From: Hyphomonadaceae bacterium
GTDB lineage: Bacteria; Pseudomonadota; Alphaproteobacteria; Caulobacterales; Aquidulcibacteraceae
Direction: 5' to 3'
Assembly: GCA_022843225.1 (NCBI GenBank)
Contig: JALHOC010000003.1
Location: 1-48,289 of the forward strand
DNA: 48,289 nt
The translations under genes and the position numbers were made by a program. Of the stretch, positions 34,822 to 44,404 are shown piece by piece. A model generated the notes under the pieces. That model did no database searches. It was not told the DNA's origin and was given only the letters and a program-made list of their open reading frames with translations. The stretch's first letter is position 1, and each line of letters starts with the position of its first letter.

Positions 34822-36740
34822 AAATCCTCCCGATGCGATGGCCCTTCCGGGAGATTGACTTCCGGCAGTTCACGACTACGCGGCGCGGGCGTTGTGAGAC
34901 CGCGCTGGAGTTTACGTTCGATGTCGCGGCGGCGAATGGCGTCCGGGCGCGCATCGAGCGCTTGGCGCCACGTCGTGCGGGCTTCGTCGCGGCGATTGAG
35001 GCGCCAGTACACATCGCCCAGGTGGTCGAGAATTTCGGAGTTCGGATCAGCAATCGAGAGATCGCGCGCACGCTCAATCAGCGCCCGGGCCTGATCGAAA
35101 TGGCCATATTGGTAATAAGCCCAGCCCAAACTATCGACGACCGCGTAATCCATCTGCCCATAATTGAAGCCGCGCCATAGGAGCCGGTAACCCTCTTCCA
35201 GGCCTTGCGGTCTCTGAATCAGCGCATAACCGAGCGTATTGAGGCGAGTGACCGAATCTGGCTGCTCTGCGAATAGCGCGCGCGCGACGGCGATGCCGTC
35301 GTTCCAGCCGTCCGGATCCTCCATCAAAATCGAAACGAAGAGTAAGCGCGTATCGACGCTCTGGTCGATCGCAAAGGCCGCGCGCATGTCGGCGCTAGCG
35401 GCGGCGATATTGCCCGCGAACCGATGCGCGAAGGCGCGATAGCCGAGTATGTCAGCGCGCTCCTCGTCGGTCTGCACCATCGCAAGTGCGCGATCGAACG
35501 CAGGTATAGCGCGCTCGGCGTGGCCGACACGGCGATACACATCGCCCACAGACGCAACAATCGACCAGCGATCGCCGCCACGCGCGAGCGCGCGTTCGGC
35601 GGCTTCCGCAGCGGCGGCATCGTTGCGCCGCTCCAGCGCGATCAGCGCACGCGTGATCTCAGCGTCGGCGGCGAACACGCTCTCGGCGGGCATCATATCG
35701 ATGATGCGCTGCGCGCCATCGGCGCCGCCGGCGTCCAACACCTGATCAGCGGCGTAGAGGCGCCAATCATTAGCGTCGTTCGAGAGCAAGACGCCCATTT
35801 GCAGGAAAGCCGAGCCCGGCGTCGAAGCGAGCCCGACCGCGGGCTCTTCCTGCGCCAACATACGCGAGAGCATCTCGGCTTGGGTGAGGAATTCCGACAA
35901 GAACAACAACCAGCGGCCTGTGGCGCCGCGCACATCGAGCGGCGCCTCGAACGGCGCTTGCCCGGCGGCGAGACGGCGCAAGTTTTCCTGAACGTCCGCC
36001 GAACGCGGCGCAAAGGTGGTGACTATATCGTAGTAGCGGCGCGCTTGTTCGGTGCGGCCCAGGCGGTGATGCACCAATGCCGCGCGATACACCGCATGGG
36101 TGATGCGCGCTGCGCTCAAAGCGCGCTCGAATTCCTCGGGCGTGCGCGGCTCGTCGTCGCCCGGGGGCGTGACATCAAGCCGATCGACCATCTCGGCGTA
36201 GACAGCCGCCGCCTCGTCCAAGCGGCCCGCCGATTCAAACACCAGCGCGCGCGCCACTTCCGGCAACGGCGCCGGCAAATTGTCCGCGCCGGCGTCGATG
36301 CGCTCGACGCCGCGATCGGGACGCCCCTCCGCCGCTAACAGGAACGGCTCCAGCATGTCGGCGACGCCGCCATTGATGCCGCCAGGGGCTGCTACCAGAG
36401 TCGCGCGCGCACGCGCGTAGTCTCCAGAAGCGATGTCGTCCGCAAAGGCGATCGCATACCAATAGGACGCTTCGTCGCTGCGCCCCACGGCGCGGCGCGC
36501 CTCCTGCACCAGATAATCGATGTCTGCGGCGATCAAAGCCGCGTCGGGGCTTTCATAGGTGCGATCAGGCGCCGGATTGGGCGGCGACGTGCGACGGAGG
36601 AGTTCGGCCGTCGCACGCGAATTGACAGGCGCCTGCGTCGCCGGCTCCGCGGCTTTGTCCTGCGCCAGCGCCGAACTCGCCATCCCGGCCATAGCCGCCG
36701 TTGCGAGGCTCGCCGCGATCAATGCCCAACGCTTGCTCAT
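34818..36740 (-). CDS. Exported TPR protein, paralogue of the neighbour
   Basis: 640 residues with a signal peptide ending near SSALAQ (residue 26). TPR units are visible in the C-terminal half (YRRVGHAERAIPAFDRALAMV, DSLGWAYYQYGHFDQARALIERA, HLGDVYWRLNRRDEARTTWRQAL). The latter is nearly parallel to the HLGDVYWRLGRRIEARYQWQRAL of the next gene, so the pair probably arose by duplication. The RBS GGAGAAAGG precedes the start. It follows the ETF-QO gene by 31 bases and is likely in the same message. Confidence 0.83.
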   Translation of the reverse strand: MSKRWALIAASLATAAMAGMASSALAQDKAAEPATQAPVNSRATAELLRRTSPPNPAPDRTYESPDAALIAADIDYLVQEARRAVGRSDEASYWYAIAFADDIASGDYARARATLVAAPGGINGGVADMLEPFLLAAEGRPDRGVERIDAGADNLPAPLPEVARALVFESAGRLDEAAAVYAEMVDRLDVTPPGDDEPRTPEEFERALSAARITHAVYRAALVHHRLGRTEQARRYYDIVTTFAPRSADVQENLRRLAAGQAPFEAPLDVRGATGRWLLFLSEFLTQAEMLSRMLAQEEPAVGLASTPGSAFLQMGVLLSNDANDWRLYAADQVLDAGGADGAQRIIDMMPAESVFAADAEITRALIALERRNDAAAAEAAERALARGGDRWSIVASVGDVYRRVGHAERAIPAFDRALAMVQTDEERADILGYRAFAHRFAGNIAAASADMRAAFAIDQSVDTRLLFVSILMEDPDGWNDGIAVARALFAEQPDSVTRLNTLGYALIQRPQGLEEGYRLLWRGFNYGQMDYAVVDSLGWAYYQYGHFDQARALIERARDLSIADPNSEILDHLGDVYWRLNRRDEARTTWRQALDARPDAIRRRDIERKLQRGLTTPAPRSRELPEVNLPEGPSHREDL

Positions 36741-36771
36741 GTTTGCCTTTCTCCGCGCGCGTTCAGCGCGC

Positions 36772-38439
36772 TCACAAATTCGCGTAATTCGGCCCGCCGC
36801 CCTCGGGCGTCACCCAATTGATGTTCTGGCTAGGATCCTTGATGTCGCATGTCTTGCAGTGCACGCAATTCTGGGCGTTGATCTGGAACCGCGGATTTTT
36901 GCCCGCGTCGTCGTAAAGCACTTCGTACACGCCAGCAGGGCAATATCGTGTCGCTGGCTCGGCGTATTCGGGCAGATTCACCTGAATCGGGATCGAGGCG
37001 TTCTTAAGCGTCAGGTGCGCGGGCTGGTCCTCTTCGTGATTGGTGTTCGAGAGGTAGACCGACGACGCCTTGTCGAAGGTCAGCACGCCATCGGGCTTGG
37101 GATAGCTGATAGGTTTGTGTTTCTTGGCTTTCTCGGTTGAAGCGGCGTCGGTTTTGCCGTGCTTCAATGTGCCGAGGAACGAGAACCCGCCCAGGAGCGC
37201 GGTCGTCCACATGTCGGCCATGCCGACAAACCCGCCCCAGAAGGTGCCCAGGCGCGACAATAAGGGCTTGGCGTTGCGTACGAGCTTCAGATCCTTGTAG
37301 ACCCTGCTTTCGCGATACGCTTCTTCGTAGGAGTCCAGCATATCGCGCTGACGGCCTTGCCCCAACGCTTCGAACACGGCCTCGGCGGCAAGCATGCCCG
37401 TCTTCATCGCATTATGCGTGCCCTTGATGCGGGGTACGTTCACGAAACCGGCTGAGCACCCAATCAGCGCGCCGCCCGGAAACGTCAGCTTCGGCACCGA
37501 TTGCAAACCGCCCTCGGTGATCGCACGCGCGCCATATGCGATGCGCTTGCCGCCGCGCAGATGCTGGGCGATTTCGTCGTGCAGCTTGTGGCGCTGAAAT
37601 TCGTCAAACGGCGAGATGTACGGGTTCTTGTAATTGAGATGCACCACGAAGCCGACCGACACGTAGCGCTCGCCCCAATGATACATGAATGAGCCGCCGC
37701 CGGTTTTGTCGTCGAGCGGCCAACCGACGGTGTGCAGAACCAGACCCGGCTTATGGCTCTCCGCCGGCACTTCCCACAATTCCTTGATGCCGATGCCGAA
37801 CTTCTGCGGGTCGCGACCGTCCGCCAGGCCATACTTCGCGTGCAGTGTCTTCGAGAGCGAGCCGCGGGCGCCTTCCGCGATCAGCACATACTTGCCGTGC
37901 AATTCCATGCCCGGCTGGTAATCGGCTTTCTTCTCGCCGCTTTTGGCAATCCCAAAAACGCCCGCGACAACGCCTTTCAAGGCGCCCGTTTCATCGAATA
38001 CCGGCGCTGACGCCGCCATGCCGGGATAGATTTCAACACCGACGGCCTCCGCCTGTGCGCCCAGCCATTTGGTGAAGTTCGACAACGAGACGATGAAATT
38101 GCCGTGATTGTGCATGAAGGGGGGCAACAGGAACATCGGCAAGGCCGCCGCGCCGGCGGGGCCCAAAACCTTAAACTCATCTTGCGTGACGGGCGTGTCG
38201 ATCGGCGCGCCCTTGTCCTTCCAGTCGGGAATGAGCTCGTTCAGGCTGATAGGATCGATCACCGCGCCCGAGAGAATATGCGCGCCGACCTCTGCGCCCT
38301 TCTCCAGCACAGCGACCGAAATCTCCGATCCCGCCGCCGCCGCAAGCTGCTTCAAGCGAATGGCCGCCGATAGCCCCGCCGGCCCCGCGCCGACGATGAC
38401 AACGTCGTACTCCATTGCTTCACGCGCTTCGTCGGACAT
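36772..38439 (-). CDS. Electron transfer flavoprotein-ubiquinone oxidoreductase
   Basis: 555 residues. FAD-binding GAGPAG (residues 17-22) opens the protein, and a C-terminal [4Fe-4S] domain has CPAGVYEV and CVHCKTCDIKD. The enzyme passes electrons from ETF (fatty acid and amino acid dehydrogenases) to ubiquinone at the inner membrane face. It is first in the unit ETF-QO, TPR, TPR, ispE, transferase. No etfA or etfB is in the window. Confidence 0.96.
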   Translation of the reverse strand: MSDEAREAMEYDVVIVGAGPAGLSAAIRLKQLAAAAGSEISVAVLEKGAEVGAHILSGAVIDPISLNELIPDWKDKGAPIDTPVTQDEFKVLGPAGAAALPMFLLPPFMHNHGNFIVSLSNFTKWLGAQAEAVGVEIYPGMAASAPVFDETGALKGVVAGVFGIAKSGEKKADYQPGMELHGKYVLIAEGARGSLSKTLHAKYGLADGRDPQKFGIGIKELWEVPAESHKPGLVLHTVGWPLDDKTGGGSFMYHWGERYVSVGFVVHLNYKNPYISPFDEFQRHKLHDEIAQHLRGGKRIAYGARAITEGGLQSVPKLTFPGGALIGCSAGFVNVPRIKGTHNAMKTGMLAAEAVFEALGQGRQRDMLDSYEEAYRESRVYKDLKLVRNAKPLLSRLGTFWGGFVGMADMWTTALLGGFSFLGTLKHGKTDAASTEKAKKHKPISYPKPDGVLTFDKASSVYLSNTNHEEDQPAHLTLKNASIPIQVNLPEYAEPATRYCPAGVYEVLYDDAGKNPRFQINAQNCVHCKTCDIKDPSQNINWVTPEGGGPNYANL

Positions 38440-38568
38440 GCCGTACCTCTTCCATCAGCCTTTGTGACTCTTATCAAAGCTGCCGCGACGAGGCGCAAGC
38501 TTGCCACGACGACGCACAGTTGGAACCGGGGTTTTGGCGATTCGCGCGAGTCCTTGCATAACGCCCCC

Positions 38569-39381
38569 ATGAACGCTGCCACCCACGCCACCGCCGCCCG
38601 CGCGTTGCTCGCCTTTTGGCGCGCGGCGGGCGTCGATATGGATGGTGCGGAAGCGGTGTTCACTCGCGCCGAGCCGCAAGCCCCCCCATCAGTGCAGCGG
38701 CCGAGCCCTGCCCCTAAGGCAACAACCGTCCGAGCCAAAGCCGGCCCCTCGCCGGTCGAGAACGCGCGCGCTTTGGCGGCGGCGGCCAAGACCATCCCCG
38801 AGCTGCGGGCCGCCGTTGAGAGCTTCGATGGCTGCGCGCTCAAGGCCACGGCCCGCAACACCGTGTTCTCGGACGGGGTCGAAAACGCCCCCGTGCTGTT
38901 GATTGGCGAGGCGCCCGGCAAGGACGAGGACGAGAAGGGCAAGCCGTTCGTCGGCCGCTCCGGCCAATTGCTCGACCGCATCTTGGCGCATGCGGGGCTC
39001 AATCGGCAGACCAATATATTGATTTCAAATACAATTTACTGGCGCCCCCCCGGCAATCGCGACCCAACCCAGGGCGAAACCATCGCCTGCCTACCCTTCG
39101 TCGAGCGGCTGATCGCGCTCTCGAGACCGAGATTATTGATTTTAGCTGGAAAATCTGCCGCCCAGACATTGCTGAAGCGCGACGACGGCGTTCTGAAGCT
39201 GCGCGGCCGCCGGCTGCTCTACAAGCAAGATGGCCTAGACAGCCCCATCAACGCGATGGTGATGCTTCATCCGGCATATCTGCTGCGTCAGCCGCATCAG
39301 AAGCGGTTGGCGTGGGCTGATGTGCTCGCGGCGAACACTTGGCTCGAAGAGCTGGGAATCGCCCGGGCGCCTCGGACCTGA
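38569..39381 (+). CDS. Family-4 uracil-DNA glycosylase
   Basis: 270 residues from the ATG at 38569; the in-frame extension to 38464 has no family resemblance. It removes uracil from DNA. The core has GEAPGKDEDEKGKPFVGRSG, NRDPTQGET and MLHPAYLLRQ, all typical of the thermophile-type family 4. The iron-sulfur cysteine region is of the alphaproteobacterial form (GCALKATARNTVFSDG). The N-terminal ~70 residues are Ala/Pro-rich and linker-like. No clear ribosome-binding site precedes the start. Confidence 0.93.
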   Translation: MNAATHATAARALLAFWRAAGVDMDGAEAVFTRAEPQAPPSVQRPSPAPKATTVRAKAGPSPVENARALAAAAKTIPELRAAVESFDGCALKATARNTVFSDGVENAPVLLIGEAPGKDEDEKGKPFVGRSGQLLDRILAHAGLNRQTNILISNTIYWRPPGNRDPTQGETIACLPFVERLIALSRPRLLILAGKSAAQTLLKRDDGVLKLRGRRLLYKQDGLDSPINAMVMLHPAYLLRQPHQKRLAWADVLAANTWLEELGIARAPRT

Positions 39382-39408
39382 AACTCCTCTTCCCAGAATG
39401 GGGCCTCG

Positions 39409-40980
39409 ATGACGCTGAGAACCGCTTTCGCTGCCTTCACCGTTGCCGCGATTGCAGCGCCCGCCGCGATGGCCGAACCGCGCATCGTGGCGCTCTCCGA
39501 ACATGACGAGGCCGCCTATCGCGCCGCCTTCGCGGCCATTGAGGCCGGCGAGTGGCGCGAGGTCTCCGCGGCGGTAAACCGCGCCGAGGATGATGTGCTG
39601 GAAGGCGTCGTGCGCGGGCGCATGTTGCTGGCGCGCAGCTACCGGCCCGGTTGGAGCGACTATACAAGCTGGCTCAATCGCTATGGCGAGTATGGGATGG
39701 CGGACGCCGTCTATGAACGCGCCATGGACTCGCGCGCGCGCCGCTCCCGCGCACAGGCGCCTTCGCCGCAAGCGGGTCGTGGTCGCGCATTGCCGGGTAC
39801 GCCGCCGCCAATCTCTGGCGACTCCGCGTCAACCCGTGCGGCCCTCGCGCGCGTGGCCGAACTGCTCGGCGCGGGCGACATCGAAGGCGCGCGCGTTGCG
39901 GCGCAAGGCGAACTTTACGGTTCTCGCGCGGGTCAAGCCACGTGGCTGCTCGGCCTGATCGCCTTCCGCCAACACGATTACAGCGAAGCCGTGCGCCAGT
40001 TCGAAGCCTCCGCACAATGGCCCCATCATGGCGGCTGGGCGCGCGCGGGCGTGCACTACTGGGCCGCGCGGTCTCGTTTGGCGGCGGGTGAAAGCGCGGG
40101 CGTCGCAACGCATCTGCAAGCCGCCGCCGATCGTCCCTGGACCTTCTACGGCCAACTCGCGGAAGCCCAATTGGGGCGCGAAAGCCCTTTGAATTTTCAA
40201 GAGCCCGAGCTTGAAGCGGACGCTATCGCGCGCTTCATCGAGCGCTATCCCGGCGCCCGCCGTGCCGCGGCGCTGGCGCAGCTCGGGCGCCTCTCGGAGG
40301 TGGAAAGCGAATTACGCCGCCTGCATGGCGACTTGTCGCGCGAGGACGACCGCACATTCCTCGCGCTCGCGATCGCGCTGCAAGCGCCCGCCGCGCAATT
40401 GCGCGCGGCCGAGTATGGCGGCATCGACGTTGCTGCAGGTTTTTGTCCCACGACCACATTCGAACCTGACGACGGATTCTCGCTCGATCGCGCGCTGCTC
40501 TACGCGATCGTGCGTCAGGAAAGCTATTTCAACCCACGCGCCGTCAGCACCTCGAACGCACGCGGCCTGATGCAGCTACTGCCCTCCACCGCGCGCGATA
40601 TGGATCGCTCGACCAATTATCGCCGCGAGCCAGCGGCGTTGTTCGAACCCGGGCTCAACATGCGGCTCGGCCAATCTTACATCCGCTGGCTGATGGACTC
40701 CTTCCACGATAACGGCGACCTAGGCCGGGTCTTCGCCGCCTATAATGGCGGGCCTGGCTGGCTCTCGCGCTGGCTGGCGACGCAACCCGCCGACATCGAC
40801 CCGTTGCTGCTGCTGGAGACGATGCCGCGCGCTGAAAGCCGCGACTACGCCGAGCGCGCGCTGTCGCACATGGCGCTGTGCCGCAAGCGCTTTGGCCAGC
40901 CGACGCCGGAACTGGACCGATTGGCCTCCGGCGATGGCGCGATTTACACGCCGCTCGACCGGCGCACCGCTGCGCGCTGA
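39409..40980 (+). CDS. Lytic murein transglycosylase
   Basis: 523 residues. A signal peptide ends near AAMA (residue 22). A helical superhelix with repeats follows, then the SLT domain with catalytic Glu371 (RQESYFNPRAVS) and the GLMQLLPSTA and AAYNGGPGWLSRW motifs. It cleaves peptidoglycan to anhydromuropeptides in the periplasm. The length is shorter than the classical soluble enzyme (about 620 residues), with the N-terminal superhelix reduced. It sits 27 bases after the uracil-DNA glycosylase gene. Confidence 0.93.
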   Translation: MTLRTAFAAFTVAAIAAPAAMAEPRIVALSEHDEAAYRAAFAAIEAGEWREVSAAVNRAEDDVLEGVVRGRMLLARSYRPGWSDYTSWLNRYGEYGMADAVYERAMDSRARRSRAQAPSPQAGRGRALPGTPPPISGDSASTRAALARVAELLGAGDIEGARVAAQGELYGSRAGQATWLLGLIAFRQHDYSEAVRQFEASAQWPHHGGWARAGVHYWAARSRLAAGESAGVATHLQAAADRPWTFYGQLAEAQLGRESPLNFQEPELEADAIARFIERYPGARRAAALAQLGRLSEVESELRRLHGDLSREDDRTFLALAIALQAPAAQLRAAEYGGIDVAAGFCPTTTFEPDDGFSLDRALLYAIVRQESYFNPRAVSTSNARGLMQLLPSTARDMDRSTNYRREPAALFEPGLNMRLGQSYIRWLMDSFHDNGDLGRVFAAYNGGPGWLSRWLATQPADIDPLLLLETMPRAESRDYAERALSHMALCRKRFGQPTPELDRLASGDGAIYTPLDRRTAAR

Positions 40981-41061
40981 CTTATCCACAGGTGGGATGA
41001 CAGAATTTCAATGCGGCGCCGCGCCCTTGGCGTGCGGGTGCGAACACCCTAGAGAGCGCGG

Positions 41062-41994
41062 GTGACCAAACTCCCGCCCAAGGACCGCCTCGCAGCGCTC
41101 GAAAACGGCCTCGCCACAGCCAAGACCTTGGCCGAGGCGCTTCCGTTCATTCAGATCTACGACCGCGAGACTGTGGTCGTGAAATATGGCGGCCACGCCA
41201 TGGGCGACACTGAAACCGCCCGCAAATTCGCCGCAGACATCGTGCTGTTGAAGCTGGTGGGCATTCATCCCGTCGTTGTACATGGGGGCGGCCCGCAGAT
41301 CAGCCGGATGCTGGCTAAGGCCGGCGTCAAGTCGCAATTCGTGGATGGGCTGCGTGTGACCGATTCCGACACGATGGAAGTTGCGGAGATGGTGCTGTCG
41401 GGCAGCGTCAACAAAGAACTCGCACATCAAATCACCGCCGCTGGCCGAGAGGCGGACGTACGCGGCGTCGGCTTGTCGGGCAAAGACGCGCGCATTCTCA
41501 CGGTCGAGAAAGCGGTGCGCACGCGCAAGGACCCCGATTCTATGATCGAGCAGGCGATCGATCTGGGGCTCGTCGGAGAACCAACGGAAGTCGATCCAAC
41601 CCTGATCCAAGCTTTGATCAACGCGCCAGAAGACTACATCCCCGTGATTGCGCCGATCGGCGTGGCCGAGGACGGGCGCACCTACAATGTCAACGCCGAC
41701 ACCGCCGCCGGCGCCATCGCCAAGGCGCTTTCGGCCAAGCGCTTCTTGCTCTTGTCGGACGTGCCCGGCGTGCTCGACAAGGACGGCGACCTCATGCGCG
41801 AGATGTCGGTCGCTGATGCGCGGCGCGCCATCGACACAGGAATCGCCACGGGCGGCATGATCCCCAAACTCGAAACCTGCATCGCCGCGCTCGATAATGG
41901 CGTTGAAGCCGCTGTCATCCTCGATGGCCGCACTCCCCACGTTCTGCTCATGGAATTGTTCACCGAACATGGCGCTGGCACGCTCATTCAATAA
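41062..41994 (+). CDS. argB: Acetylglutamate kinase
   Basis: 310 residues from the GTG at 41062. The amino acid kinase family core is seen in [34 protein letters not shown] and [12 protein letters not shown]. It phosphorylates N-acetylglutamate, the second step of arginine synthesis. The last 26 bases overlap the start of the DUF1036 gene, so the two are translationally coupled. Confidence 0.97.
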   Translation: MTKLPPKDRLAALENGLATAKTLAEALPFIQIYDRETVVVKYGGHAMGDTETARKFAADIVLLKLVGIHPVVVHGGGPQISRMLAKAGVKSQFVDGLRVTDSDTMEVAEMVLSGSVNKELAHQITAAGREADVRGVGLSGKDARILTVEKAVRTRKDPDSMIEQAIDLGLVGEPTEVDPTLIQALINAPEDYIPVIAPIGVAEDGRTYNVNADTAAGAIAKALSAKRFLLLSDVPGVLDKDGDLMREMSVADARRAIDTGIATGGMIPKLETCIAALDNGVEAAVILDGRTPHVLLMELFTEHGAGTLIQ

Positions 41995-43159
41995 CTTCGC
42001 CGCGTATGCGGGCGTAGCGCTGCTTGCGCTGGCGGCGTTTGCTTTAGCCGGCGAAGCGCGCGCGCAGCAAAACCGCGCCAATGGCTGGCAAGTCTGCAAC
42101 GAAACCAGCTTCGTGCTCGAAGCCGCAACCGCGCGCCCAGACGGTCGCGCCATTCTGGTGCAAGGCTGGACGCGGCTGCGGCCCGGCGAGTGCCGCACCT
42201 CGGTGAATGCGCCGCTCGCGCGCGGCACGCACTATTTATATGCGCGTACTTCTTCAGCCCATCGCGGCGGTCGCCGGCAATGGGGCGGCGACGCGCGCCT
42301 ATGCATCGATCCGTCAAGCTCGTTCACCATCGAAAACCCGCCGCAATGCGCGGCGATGAGCCTGGAAGAGCGCCGCTTCCGCCGCGTGCTGATCAACAAG
42401 CGCGACAGCTGGCGCACGTCGTTCGCGGAAGCGCAACCCTTCACTCTGGCGCGCGCGCGCCAGGCCGGCATCCAGCGCCTGCTCGATGACGCCGGTTACG
42501 ATATTCGCGAGGGTCGCCGCAGCGCCGATCCACGCCGCATCGCTCAAGCCATTGCGCAATTCCGCGCTGCCGCGCGGTTGTCGCCCAGCGCGGGCGAAGA
42601 TCAATTGATCGACGCCCTGGAGACAGCGGCGCGCCGGCGCGCAGGCCAAGTTGGCCTCACTTTGTGCAATCGCACGCGCGGACGGGTGTGGACAGCGATC
42701 GCGCGTCGTCGCGGCGAAGGCTGGGAGAGCCGCGGCTGGTGGGCGCTCAATGCCGGAGGCTGCGTGCGCACGATCGATGAAGTGCTGATGCAAGAAGTTT
42801 ATTACGTCTATGCAGGGCTTGAGACCGACGAAGGCACGCGCCTCCTCGCCGCCGGCCTGCCCTTTTGCACCAGCCCCGCGCGCTTCGCGATCACGGGTCG
42901 CGAGAATTGCGCGGCGCGCTATTACCAAACCGCTTTGTTCGCGCCGATCCCACGCCGCGACCGCACCGGCTTGGTGCTGGAATTCGAGGATAGCGACTTC
43001 CTTGAAGTCGGCGCGCAACCGCGCGTGATGCAGATCACGCAAGGCGATGGCGAGCGCCCCGCCGTGCGCGAAGCGGCGCCTCGCCGCGGCGTTGCGCCCA
43101 GCAGCGCGCCGACGTCAACCGAGGATCGCCCGACACAGGATCGGCCCGCGCCGAGATGA
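41969..43159 (+). CDS. Exported protein with two DUF1036 domains
   Basis: 396 residues from the ATG at 41969 ([10 protein letters not shown]), which begins within the end of argB. A signal peptide ends near ARAQQN (residue 30). Two copies of a DUF1036 domain follow: one with [26 protein letters not shown] and [15 protein letters not shown], and one with [26 protein letters not shown] and [13 protein letters not shown]. The Cys pattern is repeated, so each domain probably has a disulfide. The C-terminus is Pro/Arg-rich. The domain is alphaproteobacterial and of unknown function. Confidence 0.88.
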   Translation: MALARSFNNFAAYAGVALLALAAFALAGEARAQQNRANGWQVCNETSFVLEAATARPDGRAILVQGWTRLRPGECRTSVNAPLARGTHYLYARTSSAHRGGRRQWGGDARLCIDPSSSFTIENPPQCAAMSLEERRFRRVLINKRDSWRTSFAEAQPFTLARARQAGIQRLLDDAGYDIREGRRSADPRRIAQAIAQFRAAARLSPSAGEDQLIDALETAARRRAGQVGLTLCNRTRGRVWTAIARRRGEGWESRGWWALNAGGCVRTIDEVLMQEVYYVYAGLETDEGTRLLAAGLPFCTSPARFAITGRENCAARYYQTALFAPIPRRDRTGLVLEFEDSDFLEVGAQPRVMQITQGDGERPAVREAAPRRGVAPSSAPTSTEDRPTQDRPAPR

Positions 43160-43803
43160 GTGTGAACGGCATTCGCGATTGGGTGTTCGATCTCGACAAC
43201 ACGCTCTACCCCGCGCCCGCCCTCTACGATCTGATCGGCGAGCGCATGACCGCTTACATCGTGCGCGCGGCGGGCGTTGATGCCGACGAAGCCTTGGTGC
43301 TGCGCGAGCGCTATTTCCATTTGTATGGCGCGACCGTCGTCGGCTTGCGCCAGCATCACGACATCGATGCGCACGACTTTATGGCTTACGTGCATGACGT
43401 GGCTTACGATGTGCTGGAGCGCGACGCGGAACTCGAAAGCCTCATCGGCGATTTGCCGGGGCGAAAGATCGTGTTCACCAATGGCGGCGGCGGCCATGCG
43501 GAGCGCACCTTGGAGCGCTTGGGACTGTCCCGCGTGATCGACGCGGTGTTTGATCTGGAAGACGCAGGTTTTGCGCCGAAGCCGCAACGCATCGCTTATG
43601 AGCGCCTGAACGCGGTGTGCGGAATCGATCCGCGCGCCGCGATGTTCGTAGAAGACACGCTGCGCAATCTCGAACCCGCGCACGAATTGGGCTTCACCAC
43701 CGCTCTGGTGGGCGCTGTCCATCCCGAGCCCCGCCCCGCTTACGTTCACCACTGGGCGCACGATGTGAAGGCGCTGTTGCGGGGGTGGCTCGTTGAGAGG
43801 TAA
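43156..43803 (+). CDS. HAD-family pyrimidine 5'-nucleotidase
   Basis: 215 residues. The HAD fold has the nucleophile motif VFDLDNTLYP (Asp at the start of DLD), then FTNGGGGHAERTLE (motif II with Thr) and FAPKPQ / VEDTLRNLEPAHELG (motifs III-IV). The family (SDT1/YjjG-like) dephosphorylates pyrimidine nucleoside monophosphates. The ATG overlaps the DUF1036 stop by 4 bases. The argB-DUF1036-HAD-dapD order is also common in alphaproteobacteria, by recollection. Confidence 0.92.
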   Translation: MSVNGIRDWVFDLDNTLYPAPALYDLIGERMTAYIVRAAGVDADEALVLRERYFHLYGATVVGLRQHHDIDAHDFMAYVHDVAYDVLERDAELESLIGDLPGRKIVFTNGGGGHAERTLERLGLSRVIDAVFDLEDAGFAPKPQRIAYERLNAVCGIDPRAAMFVEDTLRNLEPAHELGFTTALVGAVHPEPRPAYVHHWAHDVKALLRGWLVER

Positions 43804-43807
43804 GCCC

Positions 43808-43850
43808 AGCCCTTCTCCCCGTTCCCGGGGAAAAGGTGGCCCGAATGAGT
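43808..43850. repeat. Palindromic intergenic repeat, left half
   Basis: CCTTCTCCCCG (43811-43821) pairs with CGGGGAAAAGG (43826-43836) with one mismatch and a 4-base loop, followed by TGGCCCGAATGAG. It resembles the left half of the dispersed 'CCTTCTCCCCG...GGTGGCCCGAAGGG' repeat of alphaproteobacteria, as recalled, not searched. Confidence 0.5.
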
Positions 43851-44020
43851 ATCCTGAACTCGACTCTGATGAACCGTGAGTGACCGCCTTCGGCGATTAG
43901 CGGACCTGGGCCGTTGGCAGGCAAGGAAATCGATCCAGGGTCTGCTTCTGGCCCAAAGCGGACATCGACCGCACATCGCTCTACAGTGGCGAGTAGAGTT
44001 CAACAGACACGGACCAAGCG

Positions 44021-44248
44021 ATGGGACCTACCAAAACCTATCTCGGAGCCTTCCTAACGCTGGGGTCTGTCGTGCTCGCGTTCTTCTTTGTTGTTGGGCT
44101 TGGAGTCGGCCATTGCGCGACGCCGGAGTGTGCGTGGCTGAAAGACAACCATCGGCCCTGGTGGGCACTTGGGATCATCGTTGGGACTGTCGCCGCGAAC
44201 GTCGCCATGTGGATTGCGCTGAGTCGGGGCGACAAGACTGATCACTAG
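44021..44248 (+). CDS. Small two-helix membrane protein
   Basis: 75 residues. Two membrane helices (about residues 8-30 and 46-67) flank a short loop with Cys32 and Cys37 (GHCATPECAW), which could form a disulfide. The start ATG at 44021 has no strong RBS. It lies between the left and right halves of a dispersed palindromic repeat, so it may be inserted material. An alternative overlapping 121-residue frame is arginine-rich and rejected. Function unknown. Confidence 0.5.
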   Translation: MGPTKTYLGAFLTLGSVVLAFFFVVGLGVGHCATPECAWLKDNHRPWWALGIIVGTVAANVAMWIALSRGDKTDH

Positions 44249-44300
44249 CGGGGTGACCGGGTTCGGCGATTTGCCGACTCTATCGCTTACCTCCGAAATG

Positions 44301-44355
44301 CTCTCACCCGTCACCCGTCCGCTTCGCGAACACCCCCCAAGCACCGGGAGAGGGA
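44301..44355. repeat. Palindromic intergenic repeat, right half
   Basis: CTCTCACCCGTCACCCGTCC, GCTTCGCGAACACC and GGGAGAGGGAC in this order match the right half of the same dispersed repeat family (CCCGTCCGCTTCGCGGACACCC...GGGAGAGGG), as recalled. It lies about 450 bases from the left half. Confidence 0.5.
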
Positions 44356-44404
44356 CTTTGCGTCAACATTTGCACCGCACGGCCCTTCCCGCTAGCTCTC
44401 CCCC

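Noticed and set aside
41008-42228. 406-residue minus-strand frame over argB
   Set aside because: Antisense to argB and the DUF1036 gene; no motif.
43876-44241. 121-residue plus-strand frame overlapping the 75-residue membrane gene
   Set aside because: Arginine-rich, no hydrophobic segments; the overlapping frame has two good membrane helices.
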